From Hexactinellida sp. DTS-2022 (lineage: Eukaryota; Porifera; Hexactinellida): a DNA stretch of 64,000 nt. The position numbers and the translations under genes are program-made. Numbering within the stretch: position 1 is the first letter of the stretch; each line of letters starts with the position of its first letter. The notes under the pieces were generated by a model. That model did not search any database and was not told the DNA's origin. It saw only the letters and a program-made list of their open reading frames with translations. This document shows, in pieces, positions 1 through 11,967 of the stretch. The stretch is taken from NCBI GenBank assembly GCA_028753945.1, contig JAPNXP010000011.1, forward strand, positions 1,798,001-1,862,000. Reading direction: 5' to 3'.

Positions 1-950
1 CTATTTTATGCACTATATAAAAGAATGAGGCCATTAAAACATATATTTGCCAATATAGCGTAACCTAGCAACGAATAAATGACTATGGAATGTGACAATT
101 TTTATAATGTTTCGCATCGAAGCGCATCTTATAATTCAAATATGTTAATTACATGGCATTACAGGGTCAGCATACAAAATTTCAAATTGGTCAAAGGTGG
201 GCTAAATTTTTTCGGCAAATTTGAAACTTAAAACATCATAATGTTATAATGTTTATCGACTCCTTCAAAGTCGAAGCTAAAAAATCACTAACTAGATTTG
301 AAATCAAACATTTTGGTTCCAAAATGTTATTTTAGAGTCATTACTATGTACTAAAATAGTTAAATGTATTTATATCTTACTGAGGTAAATTACGTATGTA
401 AATTTTAGCGTGTTTTCAAACCGCAGAATATGAATTTTAATGTAGCGACAATCCACATCAGACTTCGAAGTCGTTTTGTATTTCTAAGCTTTCAATTCGT
501 ACCAAATTTGATATGCATACTATTTAGACATCTAGGAAGCAAATCACGATGCTTCTTTGCGTTTTTGGGGTTGACGATTTTTTTGCCAAATACGTGCCCC
601 AAACCAATGTGCAATGTTTTAAAATAGAATAAATAAACAGCGTACGTGCTTAAATAAACAGTAATTGAACTATACGAATATATGAGGCAATTTGCGACAT
701 GATACATATTAATTGTTTGAAAAATGTAATTTCCAGTTGTTCAGTGAAGTCTTTCAGAATGTCGTTGCAATATTTTCTGTCTAATATTGCAAGTAAAGGA
801 GATATTCCATATGAAATCATATAAAATTCAAAAAAATTCTAAAATATCTCAGAAATTCAATAACATTTCGCATTTACACTGACCCACTTCCTTGCCCTCC
901 TTTAATGGAAGGACCAAAAATAGTTTAAGGAGAGTACTAAGAATAAACTG
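1..950. other. AT-rich intergenic DNA, no gene recognised
   Basis: I see no coding signal, RNA gene or terminal repeat here. Two short overlapping open frames around 430-707 on opposite strands have no recognisable motif and look like chance openings in AT-rich DNA. Confidence 0.5.
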
Positions 951-1009
951 AGATTAGAGGCACAGTACATATTGGATATAGTGATAATGGGGGGGACATC
1001 TGATTTGTG

Positions 1010-1385
1010 GCCAAATTATAACTATATCCAATATATCACTATAACCATTATATCACTATATCCACTGTATCACCGCAACTAATATATGACTGTATACATT
1101 GTCAATACTTATATTCTGAAAAGAATAATCAAATTCCATATCAAATTCAAGTGGTAACGATATTTATACTGTAAAATATGAAATTATGGGGTCCAAGGAA
1201 GGTCAAAAATCCAATATTCTTGTGTATTCTGTACACAAATTATCACTATATCCAATAATAATATCACTATAACCAATAAAATCTGTATGGGATTTGCTCG
1301 GGGACGCACCTAAAGCTGCAAAATTATCACTATATCCAATATATCACTATATCCATGATCACTATATCTATTATGTACTGTAGCT
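1010..1385. repeat. Degenerate ATATCACTATATCC repeat cluster
   Basis: The motif TATCACTATATCCA and close variants (for example TATCACTATAACCA) recur about ten times in irregular spacing, interrupted by unrelated sequence around 1100-1220. A related reverse-orientation piece (GATATAGTGATAAT) lies near 975. Spacing is irregular and the units are short and imperfect, so this is a diverged minisatellite-like cluster, not a CRISPR-type array. Confidence 0.6.
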
Positions 1386-1682
1386 GGCATCCTTAAAGTT
1401 TGAATAACATAAATTTTACTATATTCGGAGACAATTAGCAAATGCAATATTTTGAATATTTATAAATTAAATCATTGTCGCTAGCATATATTATTTGTTA
1501 AACTCAGTTGTTTGAACTATTTTTTCCTTTACACATGTCTTGTTGTAAATCAATAAGATAACTAATCGCTATAATAATTAGAACACGATCTTCCTATTTG
1601 TTTTGATAAAATTTGACACCATTATTTGATATTGCATTTTTGAGATCTCATTATCTTTGGGATAATGAGTGTATTACCATAT

Positions 1683-2210
1683 AAAGAATTAAGTGCTAAT
1701 AATCTCATTATCTCAAGATTGTTGAAGTTAGGCCTAGAAAATGTATTATCAGTGAATAGGAAGTTACCAATTGCGGATAACCCAGTACTAGCCTAGTTTA
1801 CATAAAATAGATAGTTTTTGAGTTATGGCTCATTTTAAGAAATATGCATTTCCCTGGCAACCGAGGAATGGGTCAACATTCCATTTATAATTTCGATATA
1901 TTTCATTCAACTAGTTATGGACATCCTCATGTTCCAATTTTGAACATTTATAACGTGTTTAACTATGTTAAAAGCAGGCTATAAAAACACGATAATTCCC
2001 ACGAAAAATAGCGATTACGTAATAAAATGGTGATATATCACAATTCTAAAGGGTGTTATGTAATGCTTTGATATCATGTTCCTATACTTCCAATTTAATT
2101 ATAATGCATTTCTCAGGTCTGTCAATACTAGCTATTGATATAAAGATATGCCAGATAATTATCAATGACCTTTAAACAATGAAGTATAATTCACCTATAC
2201 TAGGTTGTAG
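1683..2210 (+). repeat. Dispersed repeat family A, copy 1
   Basis: About 500 bp starting near AAAGAATTAAGTGCTAATAA and containing ACCAATTGCGGATA and ACCGAGGAATGGGTCAACA. It recurs at 11968-12660 and 36345-36850 in the same orientation with clear similarity. No open reading frame is conserved between copies, so it looks like a non-coding mobile element or part of one. A hAT-type MITE starts 2 bp after the recognisable similarity ends. Confidence 0.75.
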
Positions 2211-2211
2211 A

Positions 2212-2365
2212 CAGAGGCGTAGCTAGGCCTGCATGAAGGTGCGGCACTGGTGAATTATGGTTGCGGCATTTCCGCACTATAGTATTATACTAATGGGAAT
2301 TCTTGTGGGCACAAACCTTTGGGTGCGGCCTGTGCCCCAAGTGTCGCACCCTGGCTACGCCTCTG
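2212..2365. mobile_element. hAT-type MITE, family CAGAGGCGTAG, copy 1
   Basis: 154 bp with inverted ends CAGAGGCGTAGCTAGG and CCTGGCTACGCCTCTG, flanked by a perfect 8-bp duplication gttgtaga (2204-2211 and 2366-2373). CAG-type ends with 8-bp TSDs are typical of hAT elements. There is no coding capacity. A second copy lies inverted at 20181-20319. Confidence 0.92.
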
Positions 2366-2373
2366 GTTGTAGA

Positions 2374-3603
2374 TAGCTGCAAATTGAATGGCATCAATAA
2401 TGAAGAATGTATCTAGTCTCGTAAATGGAATCCCGGACATTGTTTTACAATTTCATTATGTATAATATTTTGGTTGGTCAACAATCCATTATTAGTAACT
2501 CAAGAATATTGCTAATTAATTTTATACATGGTAAAATAACTAAAAGCCAATTAATCTCATTGGAAATATTAAATTACATTGAATATGGAGACGGTAGATG
2601 GGTACTGAGTATAATTATCGCATGTACAAGTACTTTTAGAAAACTGAGATAGCTTTTTAAAGCATAGTTGCTAATAATTAATCATGGATAGTTCTTTAAT
2701 TTCCTCTGAATCTTATAAGAATCACTTACTGGAATTCAAAAAGCGCTCATAAAAGCCCGTGTTGCCACCCTAAATTAAAGCTGTCATTTAAAAAAATCAA
2801 TATCTTCCTTATTACCCATTAGATGATAAATAATCTGATTTATACTATGTATTTATATATTAAAAAACAGCTAAATAAAATAATGTTCGGGAGAATTTAA
2901 ATTATTGGCCCCCAAGAAAATGCCTTGAAAGACTTTCTGGGCGGGGTTGTGAGGATCATTTTATTTTATGAATTAAGAGCCTTTAGATATAGGAACAGTT
3001 AAATTTATTCAAAGCTTCTTCCCACTTCTGCCCACATTAAGTTTTCCCACTAAATTTATAAAGGACTCATTTTCCGGTCAGAAATTCTCCTGATAATTTG
3101 AATCACAAATTGAAAAGAATAGCAATTTAGCGAAATCCAGCTCCTTATAAGCATATATATAATCCTACCAAAAGTATAAAACTTTAAAATGTCATCGCAA
3201 TGCTTTTTATGAATACTGTGAAGTGTTATTAGTCCAGCAATATGGTGCAGGAAATGGTCGAATTGTGCATTTTCGAGATAAAAGTGCCAAATTTTGCACA
3301 ATTGTAGTATTATAGGTTTTGATCAACTTTAGCTATGGCACATAGCAGAATTTTTGGAAGGACAAATTTTTCAGGGGGTCAAAAATTGGTGCCCAATCGA
3401 AATCGCCGACAGTATAAATACAGGATAGCTCATTCAAATGAATTCTTAACGACTTTATATTGTCAGATTAGTGCTCAGCACTTAATTTCCAGCATTTTTA
3501 TAGGTATATTGACTATATTTGGTGATAATATTTTTGGTTTTCCATAGCAACGGTAAGAATGTGATAACATTCCGATCTCCCAATTTGGAGTAACCATATC
3601 GAG
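2374..3603. other. Non-coding AT-rich interval
   Basis: Several short open frames (for example 2425-2652 on plus and 3056-3301 on minus) show no recognisable motif. I see no terminal repeats or duplications that would define an element. Confidence 0.4.
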
Positions 3604-5432
3604 TGACCCCTTGTTTTTCTCGGGTATGCGTACTGAGTGCGAATATACTATTAGAAACGCTCTAAATATTAATTGTCGATATTAGACTGTTATAATTAGT
3701 CACAATTATGACTAGTATTTATGTTGTTGTAACGCCATCAGATATTAGTGTTAAAACTGACGCAGCTGCTTCTCTCTTTTAATCAAACAAATGAATAGGT
3801 GAGATATCTCGCTCTTTCTGGCTGCATGGGACGATAAATTTATACTATTAAAATTCGATTGTTGTGATTTTTTCTTTGCTTGTTTGTTTGTTTTTCCGAT
3901 TATATTAGAGTGATAGGTCGATATAGAACGGATTTATTATTGAGATAGAGACTCACTTCCAATGTTATAAGAAGTGATCATGTTATTCATGTATACTGAA
4001 TCCGATTTTCGTATCTACAAATTCCAATTTGAATCATAGCTGAACAACCAACCTCAGAACAACTATGAGAGATGAGAGACTTGCGGACTTTGGCCGATTC
4101 ATAGACAAAGGGCTTGAATTGGAGGAAGTTCTGTATAAAAACTAGAATTGAATCCAGAGTTAGGTCGAATTTTATCACTTCAATATATTATAAGTACAGT
4201 AGTGAAAAGAGTTTTCACTACTGACTAATAGAATGCTTAGACATCATTAGCTTAATAGTAATTAAATGGAGGGAAGCCAAGTTGGGTCAGAGGTAGTGCC
4301 AGAGTATCTCAAGGGGCAAGGGTGTAGATCTGGGAAGCTAGGGGTCTTAAGTCCTCCCAGATTTTATATAAACAACATGTAAACTATATACTAGTAATTA
4401 TTATATCACTCCGCATGCGGTGTTAGCCCCATCTACAGCCCTGAAAGGGTGCCATGGTCTTAGCTAGCCTCCCCGGGTGCGCTTTTTTAATGCAAGTTTT
4501 ATTGTCTATTTAGTATAAATGGGTCAATGTAGTTCGAATTATTGTTTGGACTGGAGTAAATGCGCCTCATAACATATAGATACTTAATAAAAACATAAAG
4601 GTCCATTTGATTCAAGAACAAAAGATGCATATGTCACAACATCCAATATTTTGAAGATATTGTGAGTAAAATGAGTGAAAATAGTAATGAAAATGTTGGA
4701 TGGGACTGAAAGAGCTAATCATTTACCTAGAAGCAGGATTGGAATCCCCTATCTTTGCCATTAACTGACTAGGAGGTTGGGGCAGGTAACAAATCACTAT
4801 TACACAAGGCAGGCCAGTAGCCAGAAGTAGTAGTGGGTGAGGCTATGAGGATTGCAGGGGAGCTGAGTATAATAATTTAATATGAAGACCTTGGGTAGGG
4901 GTGCATCTAGGATTTGCTATAAGAAGGGTTGTGGTTTCTAAAACATCGCATCGCCAGCTTGGGGTCTGGGAGAGCAGTTAGCTCCCCAGTTGGATCCATG
5001 GCGAAGCCCTTGGAAGCCAGATACAATGCTACTAGTCCTATTCACCCAAATTTCAATACCTACGTACAAGCGCGATACTAGATTATTCGAGGGTACAGTA
5101 TTAATACAAAATATGAGCATGAGGAAATTGAAACTCCAATAATATACAATTCAACAACAAATCCATATGTCAAATATATCACAAAAGTTAACCTAGCCGG
5201 GGAGCCTCCCCCTAACTACTGGCCTGACACAAGGACGAATAAATGGGGGAGCATGTGCATTGCACTATGGAACTATGGCTGGGCCAAGCAACTACTACTT
5301 TTGATCTTGGATAAATCTTGGCTTTGAGCAGGAATATGATAAATACATACTTTTGGATCGACAATAAATATTTAGAGTATTTCTAATAGTATATTCGCAC
5401 TCAGTACGCATACCCGAGAAAAAAAGGGGTCA
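3604..5432. mobile_element. Inverted-repeat-flanked element, unclassified
   Basis: The left arm (3604 to about 3684) begins TGACCCCTTGTTTTTCTCGG. The right arm (about 5355-5432) ends as its near-perfect reverse complement, and both contain GGGTATGCGTACTGAGTGCG. The arms are about 75-80 bp and enclose 1.7 kb without a convincing gene. Near 3836 is a Helitron-like start motif (TACTATTAAAATTCGATTG) that may be a later insertion. I do not see a clear target-site duplication, so the superfamily is open. Confidence 0.7.
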
Positions 5433-5479
5433 AAGCTATAATTAGATATAATTTTTACAGCTATTTAAGATTCAATATA

Positions 5480-5666
5480 CAGTGGAGACTCCCATAACGG
5501 ACACTCCAAATAGCGGACAACCTCTAAATAACGGACAACCCGCGTGGCACGGAATTATTTATTTAGCATATGTCTAATAGAAAAGCAACCTCTAAATAGC
5601 GGACAACCTCTAAATAACGGACAACGGTTCCGGTCCCAAGGTGTCCGTTGTTCAGGGGCTCTACTG
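5480..5666. mobile_element. pogo/Tc1-mariner-type MITE
   Basis: 187 bp with inverted ends CAGTGGAGACTCCC and a right end reading GGGGCTCTACTG, flanked by TA on both sides (5478-5479 and 5667-5668). The interior carries repeats of AACCTCTAAATAACGGACAA. CAGT ends with TA duplication suit the pogo branch of Tc1/mariner. It has no coding capacity. Confidence 0.82.
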
Positions 5667-5691
5667 TATATATAAACAGAATATATTCAGT

Positions 5692-8600
5692 CGTGAACTA
5701 CGAAATAAAAGGAGATGCCTCTGAATTAAAATAATGGACCATAGATATGTTAGAAGTGCATTAGTTATAGCTAACAAATTGTAAACTAATTTATTTACTT
5801 TAATATTTTTGTCATATAATTCGTCATGGTTTTATAATAATTTTTTGGCGACAATAATAAGCAACAAATTTTTTAGAAATTGTTCGTTGACAACTTTATT
5901 TAGTATATTTTTAAACATTATTTTCCATAATTATGTTTCTCATCGCTTCTGATACGAATTAATTTATTTTCTCTGACTCAACTAGTTACTTTGTCTATTT
6001 TACAGGATAATTGGTATATTTTAGCTACTTCTATTCCTCTACTACTTCAACAATAATTAATTGGGTGTTGTAGCTTGTTTCCTAGCTTATTTAGCCAGTC
6101 TTGGTAATTTGATGCCTAACCAGTGCTCCGCACCTGGATGTCGTGGTAATTACCGTGGTGAGCCATACACACCAGTTTTTAAACTTCCAATTGACCCACC
6201 AGAACTACGTCATCAATGGCTAAGAGCACTTCATCGAGTGGACAATGAAAATCTTAAACACGTATATGTTTGCCAACTTCACTTTCACCCCGAGGATATT
6301 GTCACTGTAGACAAAATTTGCAAGCTGACGGAAGTGTCACCGAAAATTGCGTGAAAGACCAAAACTTCGTCCAAATGCAGTGCCTTCTCTTACCAGGATG
6401 CCCTACATATCTTTCGACAGCGTCTCTGGACAGACCCACTCGGCTTACACGAGACTCAAAAGAAGAACAACAATTTGCACAAGCTCTCCAACTAAGCCTC
6501 GAGCAACAAAAACGGGAGGTTTTAAGGTTTAGAGTCTACGATCTCCAAGACCTAATTTCGAAGATGTCATCACTTAATTTACCTGATAATCGGATGGTTT
6601 GGCATTCTGAGCTCGATACTATTCACATCTATCAGCCCGAACTATCAGGTCTGGCTTTGAAGGTAAAATATTGTTTGACAATAAGTAATAACCTTAGTGT
6701 CTTGGCATTTCGTGATGATATTGCTTTTCCTCTTGCACTCAACTTCTTATCAGATACCCGACAAGTTGAAACTTTTTAACGAAATTACAGTAGTACGTTT
6801 ACCAGACATCTTATCTAGTAACCTGAACTCATCTGAATATCACATTAAGCAAGCTTCAAATCAAATTACTTTATCTATTAGTGCATTATACACGCATTTT
6901 CGATACTTAATTAATGACGATGATCCCGAAAATTCTCATAAATTATCTCAACTTCAATTTATTGAATGCCAATAAAAAAAATTTCTTGTCCATAAGAAGA
7001 GGAAGAGATATAATGGTATTACCCAAGTTATGGCATTAAAAGCTCATCTCATATCTCCAGCGTGCTACAGATATTTACAATCTCTAGGATGTATATCCTT
7101 ACCGCATCCAAGAACCCTACAGAAACTCTATTCAAACTTTGGTTTAGAAAGCGATTTTCTAGCATTTCTTAAGCAAGCGACTTCAGACTTTAATGATAGA
7201 GACCGCAATGTAATTTTACAAATGGACGAGATACATGTCAAGTCCACCTTTGCGTATAAGGTAGGAAGAATAATCGGATATTCCATGTTACCTAATGAAC
7301 CAATTAAAACTGTTTCGCTATAATGGTATCAAGCTTATCCAGAAAGTGGTCGCAAATTGTCCGCCTAATTCCATGTTCATCTAACTCTGCTGACGAGATA
7401 TTTGCAGTTGTCAAATCTGTCATTTGTGATGTAGAATGTTGTGGTCTGACAGTGCAAGTCATCTGCACTGACAACTATCCACTTAAGGTTAGTTTTTTCA
7501 AAGTATTTTCGACAGATAACAAGAATTTATCTCCTACCGTGATTCACCCCAAATAAAAAGAAAGAAAACTCTTTTTAATCTTCGACTTCGTGCACATAAT
7601 TAAATCAATCAGAAACAATTGGCTCAATTTAAAATATTACGAGAGTGCGTTTGCCTACCCAAATGCGTTAATTTTTCCTAACTATGACGACACACACAAA
7701 GTAAATATTGCTCAATTCCAAGATGTTCGATTACTTTACAAAAATGAGCAAACTTCGGTCCTCAAACAGGCACATCGCTTAACAGCAAAGGCTTGTTGGC
7801 CCACTATTTTAGAAAGACAAAATGTCAACCTGGCATTGAAAATATTTGATACATCAACACTTACAGCTCTATCAATTTACAACTCTAAGCGAACAGACTT
7901 TGAATCCCGCAAGACATGCGAATTTCTAGACATTATTATAAAAGTTTGGAAGATATTCATTATAAATACGACACATAAACACATACGACTTAATGATGAG
8001 CTTTCAAGACCTCTTCACTATAATGATGAACGTTTCAAATTCCTCAGGCTCATTATCAACTGGCTTGCACGTTGGAGATCTCGTGAGGGTAAATATGGAA
8101 AATTAAGTCCTCAGACATTTACTAGCTTTTCCCATTCATGTCTAGCGCTGATCGAAATCGTAAATCATCTCACTCATAACTGTGGTTTTGATTATGTACT
8201 TACATCACGATTACAGAATGACCCGATTGAACATCACTTTGGGTTGTATCGTATGATGTCAGGTGCACAATATCATATCACTTTTACTCAAATACTTGAA
8301 AGCGAACTGCGTATTAAACTATCAAGCATACTGATGAGTTTCTCAAAAAAACCGAATCGGATTACGTGAATCTAAAAGGTATAATCGAATCCTTTTCCTT
8401 ACCACCTGATGAACCATCAAATTCATTAAATTTAGACACATATCTCCAAGCAATGGAATCTTTTCCGACCTTCACACTGGAAACTTCACTTCTTCAATCG
8501 ATCGCCTTTGTAGGAGGTTATGCAGTCCATACGTATTTCAAACAATCTAGTAAGTGCAATGCTTGTTTGTCCTTGCTGACACAGGATAAAGAGCTAGAAA

Positions 8601-9285
8601 TTGTGGATGGAAAGGATACTTACAAATTCATTCAGCTTATCGACCGAGGTGCCCTCAAATGGCCATCACATATTGTGATAGATGCTATTATTATTGTTTT
8701 AAGATCTATATAACAATAGAAGGTGATTCTAGCTTGATGCAGCAGTTTTTGGCAGGACCTTCAAGAATGATATTAATCCAACTCGCTATTACATACATAG
8801 AGGATAGACAATTTGTCAGCTGGAGAAATACGTGCGGATCTTGTAATAACAAGGATGGACTATACTCCGTAAAATCACATCAATTGCAGCAAACTGTATT
8901 CTAGCCAATAAAGTCCGGAATGTTAACTCAAGACTCAGAGAACTTGCAATTTCAAATAGTGAAAATCGCCAAATTAAAAAATTCGAGTATTCATAACTAT
9001 TCAAGTACTATATAGGTTGCGATGCAAGCTTAATGGATAGCATATTTTCCGTTGAAATATGAATGTTATCTTGTCAATTGCATACATTTGTGTTTGGATT
9101 AGTGTTATTCATTAATAATTGAACTCATAAATCATGAAAAAGCATTTCTTGGACAGTTACTTAGAAAAATTATACTCGAACAGCATTAATTATACATAAA
9201 TGAATGAACGCTATTTGGCACTTCTAACATATCCATGGTCCATTTATTTAATTCAAAGGCATGTCCTTTTATTTCGTAGTTCACG
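5692..9285 (+). mobile_element. P-like transposon 1 with ~70-bp TIRs
   Basis: The left end (CGTGAACTACGAAATAAAAG and about 50 bp onward to TGTTAGAAGTGC) is repeated in inverted orientation at the right end, about 9215-9285. Both ends are flanked by the direct repeat attcagt (5685-5691 and 9286-9292). P elements make 8-bp duplications; here 7 bp match. The element is 3594 bp and encloses one decayed THAP transposase gene on the plus strand. It is a nearly complete but inactive copy. Confidence 0.85.
6112..8996 (+). pseudogene. THAP-domain P-like transposase (THAP9 type), decayed
   Basis: The product would bind the element ends through an N-terminal THAP zinc finger and cut DNA with an RNase H-like core. 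The THAP domain starts at 6112 (MPNQCSAPGC, the paired cysteines) and continues through VCQLHFHPEDI and the AVP-type box near 6370-6400. The core follows: a first acidic block at about 7222 (MDEIHVKS), a second near 7467 (ICTDNYP) and the D-x2-E block DPIEHHFGLYR near 8220. A C-terminal cysteine motif (FVGGYAVH, then CNAC) lies near 8510-8570, and the reading ends near 8996 with ANCILANKV. At least four frame changes or stops (about 6335, 6395, 6770, 7325) break the gene; some might be unrecognised introns, but several fall inside motifs. It is the best preserved of five P-like copies here. Confidence 0.88.
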
Positions 9286-9599
9286 ATTCAGTATTACCGT
9301 AATATTTTCCAGTTTGAAATTTGTAACGTTCTAAAAATCCAGTTTCTATTCTTTCGCCGCGTTTAAAGTGTGACTACTATTATTGCTTATTGTTGCGAGT
9401 TGAAAATTACATATTATATGGAAGGAAATCATATTATACATACGTACGTAGATTAAAATAATTTCTAGCTATTCCCAACTTTTCCCAAATGGTAATTTCC
9501 CATGTTTTCCAATTCACTGTTGTGAAATTTGAATAATTTTTTCTAATAATTTACCGAAAATTATATTATGGTTGTTTAGCACTTGTACTTACAATCGTG

Positions 9600-11753
9600 A
9601 TGAATAACGAAGAAGCGTTTCATTTCTGCACCTCTAATCCTGAGAAAACTTTTAGTGATATTTCTCGTCTATTTATTGGTAATATCATATACACGAAGGT
9701 AATTTGACTATTACCGACGAAAATTCGCGGATATGAAGAAAGAGAGACTAAGTTATTTGAAAAGGAATGACCTAACAACATGGAACCAGTTGTACTTTTT
9801 TGTACACCTATAAATCCATCACACAGTGAGCTACCTCAATGTTCCTATGAAGATTTCACAATAGAAAAATTGCAAGCATCTCAGTATACAATCGAATTAG
9901 AGAGAATATTAATATCAGCCGAGTTCCTCAAAAGCACAATAGCCAGTTACATAATAGGGTTATTCGTAACCGACTAGCTGAAATTAGGCTAATGTTGAAG
10001 CTGTTGCTCAACATGAAGATTGTACTCCTAATGATAGCTATGTACAGAGTCAAATTGTATTCATTGGAGGAACACGATAACAGCACAGCTAATGTGATCA
10101 AAGAGATTATCAATACAGGAAAGTTCGGACAACTCAAAAACAAACTATCTCAGGACGCATCAGCTTTCTTATTGGACTCTTTCGAAATAGGAAAGTCAAA
10201 AAACATTGATTTGAGGCGTGAATTATTGGAAGAATCAATTACTCTCACTGGATATAATCGTGCAGCTCTTCACCGTAGTCAAATCATTCTAGCCGATGAT
10301 ATCAATTAGTGGAGAGAGACTATCCAATTGGTATCGGCATTTCCTACAAAAAATGTTCACTCAAACAATTAATATAATTTACTGAATATCTCCATCGATG
10401 GTTCAAGACAACCACTCAAAATTCGTGTCTCAGATGGACTAGATGGGTCAGGATCACATCGTGTATACCAACAAGTAAATCTCACCCTGATGTCTAAACT
10501 AAAAAGAATTTCTATTTGGTTTTAAAGTGATTACTATTTCAGACAATCAGAATAATACTGTTTGGAAAAATACTTTATCTAATTCTCCTTTCTCAATTAG
10601 GCCAATTACAATACTCACTCTTCCAGAAAATAAAGAAAATGTGAGTTTTCTCATGAAAACTATGATTAACAAGGAAACTGCTGATATTGAAGCAAATGGA
10701 CTTGATTTAATTAAGTGTCATCATGGTAGCGTAGTGATCTTAAGTTCACAGTTGGATGGTAAAATGGCCGGAATTATTAGCGCTGCTGGAGGTGCGTCCT
10801 GCCAGTTCTGTACTGCCACATTCAAACAGATTCATGATGTAGATATCGTTAGAGATGGTTTTCCAATTACGTAATAGGTTTATTAGTGATGCTAAGGTTT
10901 TATTCCAAGAAGTAAACGAAGAACAATTCCTCTCGCTAACTACTGACCAACGCGTTAATCTCACACATCTCCCAGTATCTGACGTAGACATAATTCCAAG
11001 TTCACCCCTACACGCATATCTTCGATGTTTTAGTTGGTTAATGCACTAGTTAGGTCATCTGAGTACCGGAGTTAGCAAATGGTCACCTAGTTCACCGAAA
11101 GTCCATAGTGCGAAGAATTTTCTCTGTGGATTTACTAAAAGAAAAGTTAAATATCATGATTGATTTTGCTTCTTTACAAGGCGGAACTTCAAACACTGGA
11201 AATGTAGCTTGGAGATGTTTAGTACGAAAAAATAACAGCGAAAAGGATTTCTTTTACTGGGTGCTGTCAACAATACCGACAGAATCTAAAGAGGCTATAA
11301 TTGACAATAACACGTACCTCCGAGCTATCTTGAGAGTGTATAATTGTGGAAGACGAATAGACACAGAAGAATTAACGGTAGGATGCCAGAAACTATATAT
11401 CTTGATTTTGAATTCTTCCCCTTGAGAAAATATCACACCTACGTTACACAAAGTGTTGGCACATGCACCTAATATAATCTCAGCTTTCAATAATGGACGA
11501 GGGTTGGAACAACTATCTGAAGAAGGACTTGAGTCTAGTAATAAGTTAATCCGTAGGTAAAGAGAACGTTTAGATCGTAAGTTCAGTTTTGAATGTTAAG
11601 GATGTTTTTACTCGAATGTTATGTCAAAGCGATCCAGTCCTCTTACTCAATACAAAGCTGAAGAAACCAGTACCAGATAATTGTATGTTAGAAGAAGATA
11701 TTAGTGATCAAGAATTGCTAGTCAATTCACTTCGTTACCAGAACTTTGATTAA
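9600..11753 (+). pseudogene. RAG1/Transib-like transposase, decayed
   Basis: Transib and RAG1-like proteins cut DNA next to CACWRTG-type ends through a DDE core. Conserved pieces appear in order on the plus strand across several frames: a helical block with LRRELLEESITLTGYNR (about 10210-10260); IRVSDGLDGSGSHRVYQQ (about 10420-10470), matching the position of the first catalytic Asp of RAG1; a C-x2-C pair, CQFC (near 10800); SPLHAYLRCFSW (near 11000), where RAG1 has its ALHCD block; TLHKVLAHAPNII and then LSEEGLESSNKLIRR (about 11440-11550), closely matching RAG1's ASEGNESGNKLFRR with its catalytic Glu; and a tail ending at 11753. The second catalytic Asp is not confidently placed. At least six stops or frameshifts interrupt it, so it is dead. 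The 5' part before 9992 is uncertain; 9600-9695 may hold a first exon. No RAG2-like sequence is seen nearby. Confidence 0.82.
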
Positions 11754-11960
11754 AAATCTCATCTATTGGATATGTTGTATTTAACACTTTTGGAAATTGA
11801 GCATAACTCCCATGACGTCATAACTTGTGAACCATGTGATATACAAATTATCTGAATATGTCAATCAATTTTTAGGTTTGATAACCTATATGTCAATAAA
11901 ACATTTTATAGCCTTAAAGTTTACATAAATACTCAATACCACCAAATTGCAGTTTCGTGC

Positions 11961-11967
11961 CACTGTG
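11961..11967 (-). mobile_element. Right terminus of the RAG1/Transib-like element (RSS-like heptamer)
   Basis: The plus strand reads CACTGTG; outward-to-inward this is CACAGTG, the canonical RSS heptamer and a Transib-type terminus (CACWRTG). The next base begins family A repeat copy 2, truncated exactly here (tgtattatcaatgaat), whereas copies 1 and 3 have unrelated bases before the same TGTAT. That places an element boundary at 11967. The matching left terminus is not visible between 9286 and 9780. No nonamer-like AT-rich block at a 12- or 23-bp spacing is evident. Confidence 0.6.

Noticed and set aside
1010-1385. Repeated TATCACTATATCC words resembling a CRISPR-like array
   Set aside because: Spacing is irregular, units are imperfect and spacers are not of uniform length; the genome is eukaryotic.
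4270-4400. tRNA-like or SINE promoter near GGTCAGAGGTAGTGCC
   Set aside because: No convincing A and B box pair at the right spacing and no tail.
6270-6779. 169-residue frame as an independent gene
   Set aside because: It is one frame of the decayed P-like transposase, joined to the THAP part by frameshifts.
9815-9825. CACAGTG as a possible left end of the RAG1/Transib-like element
   Set aside because: It lies inside an open frame, and the five bases before it do not match the TGTAT next to the right end; a 7-base word is expected by chance.
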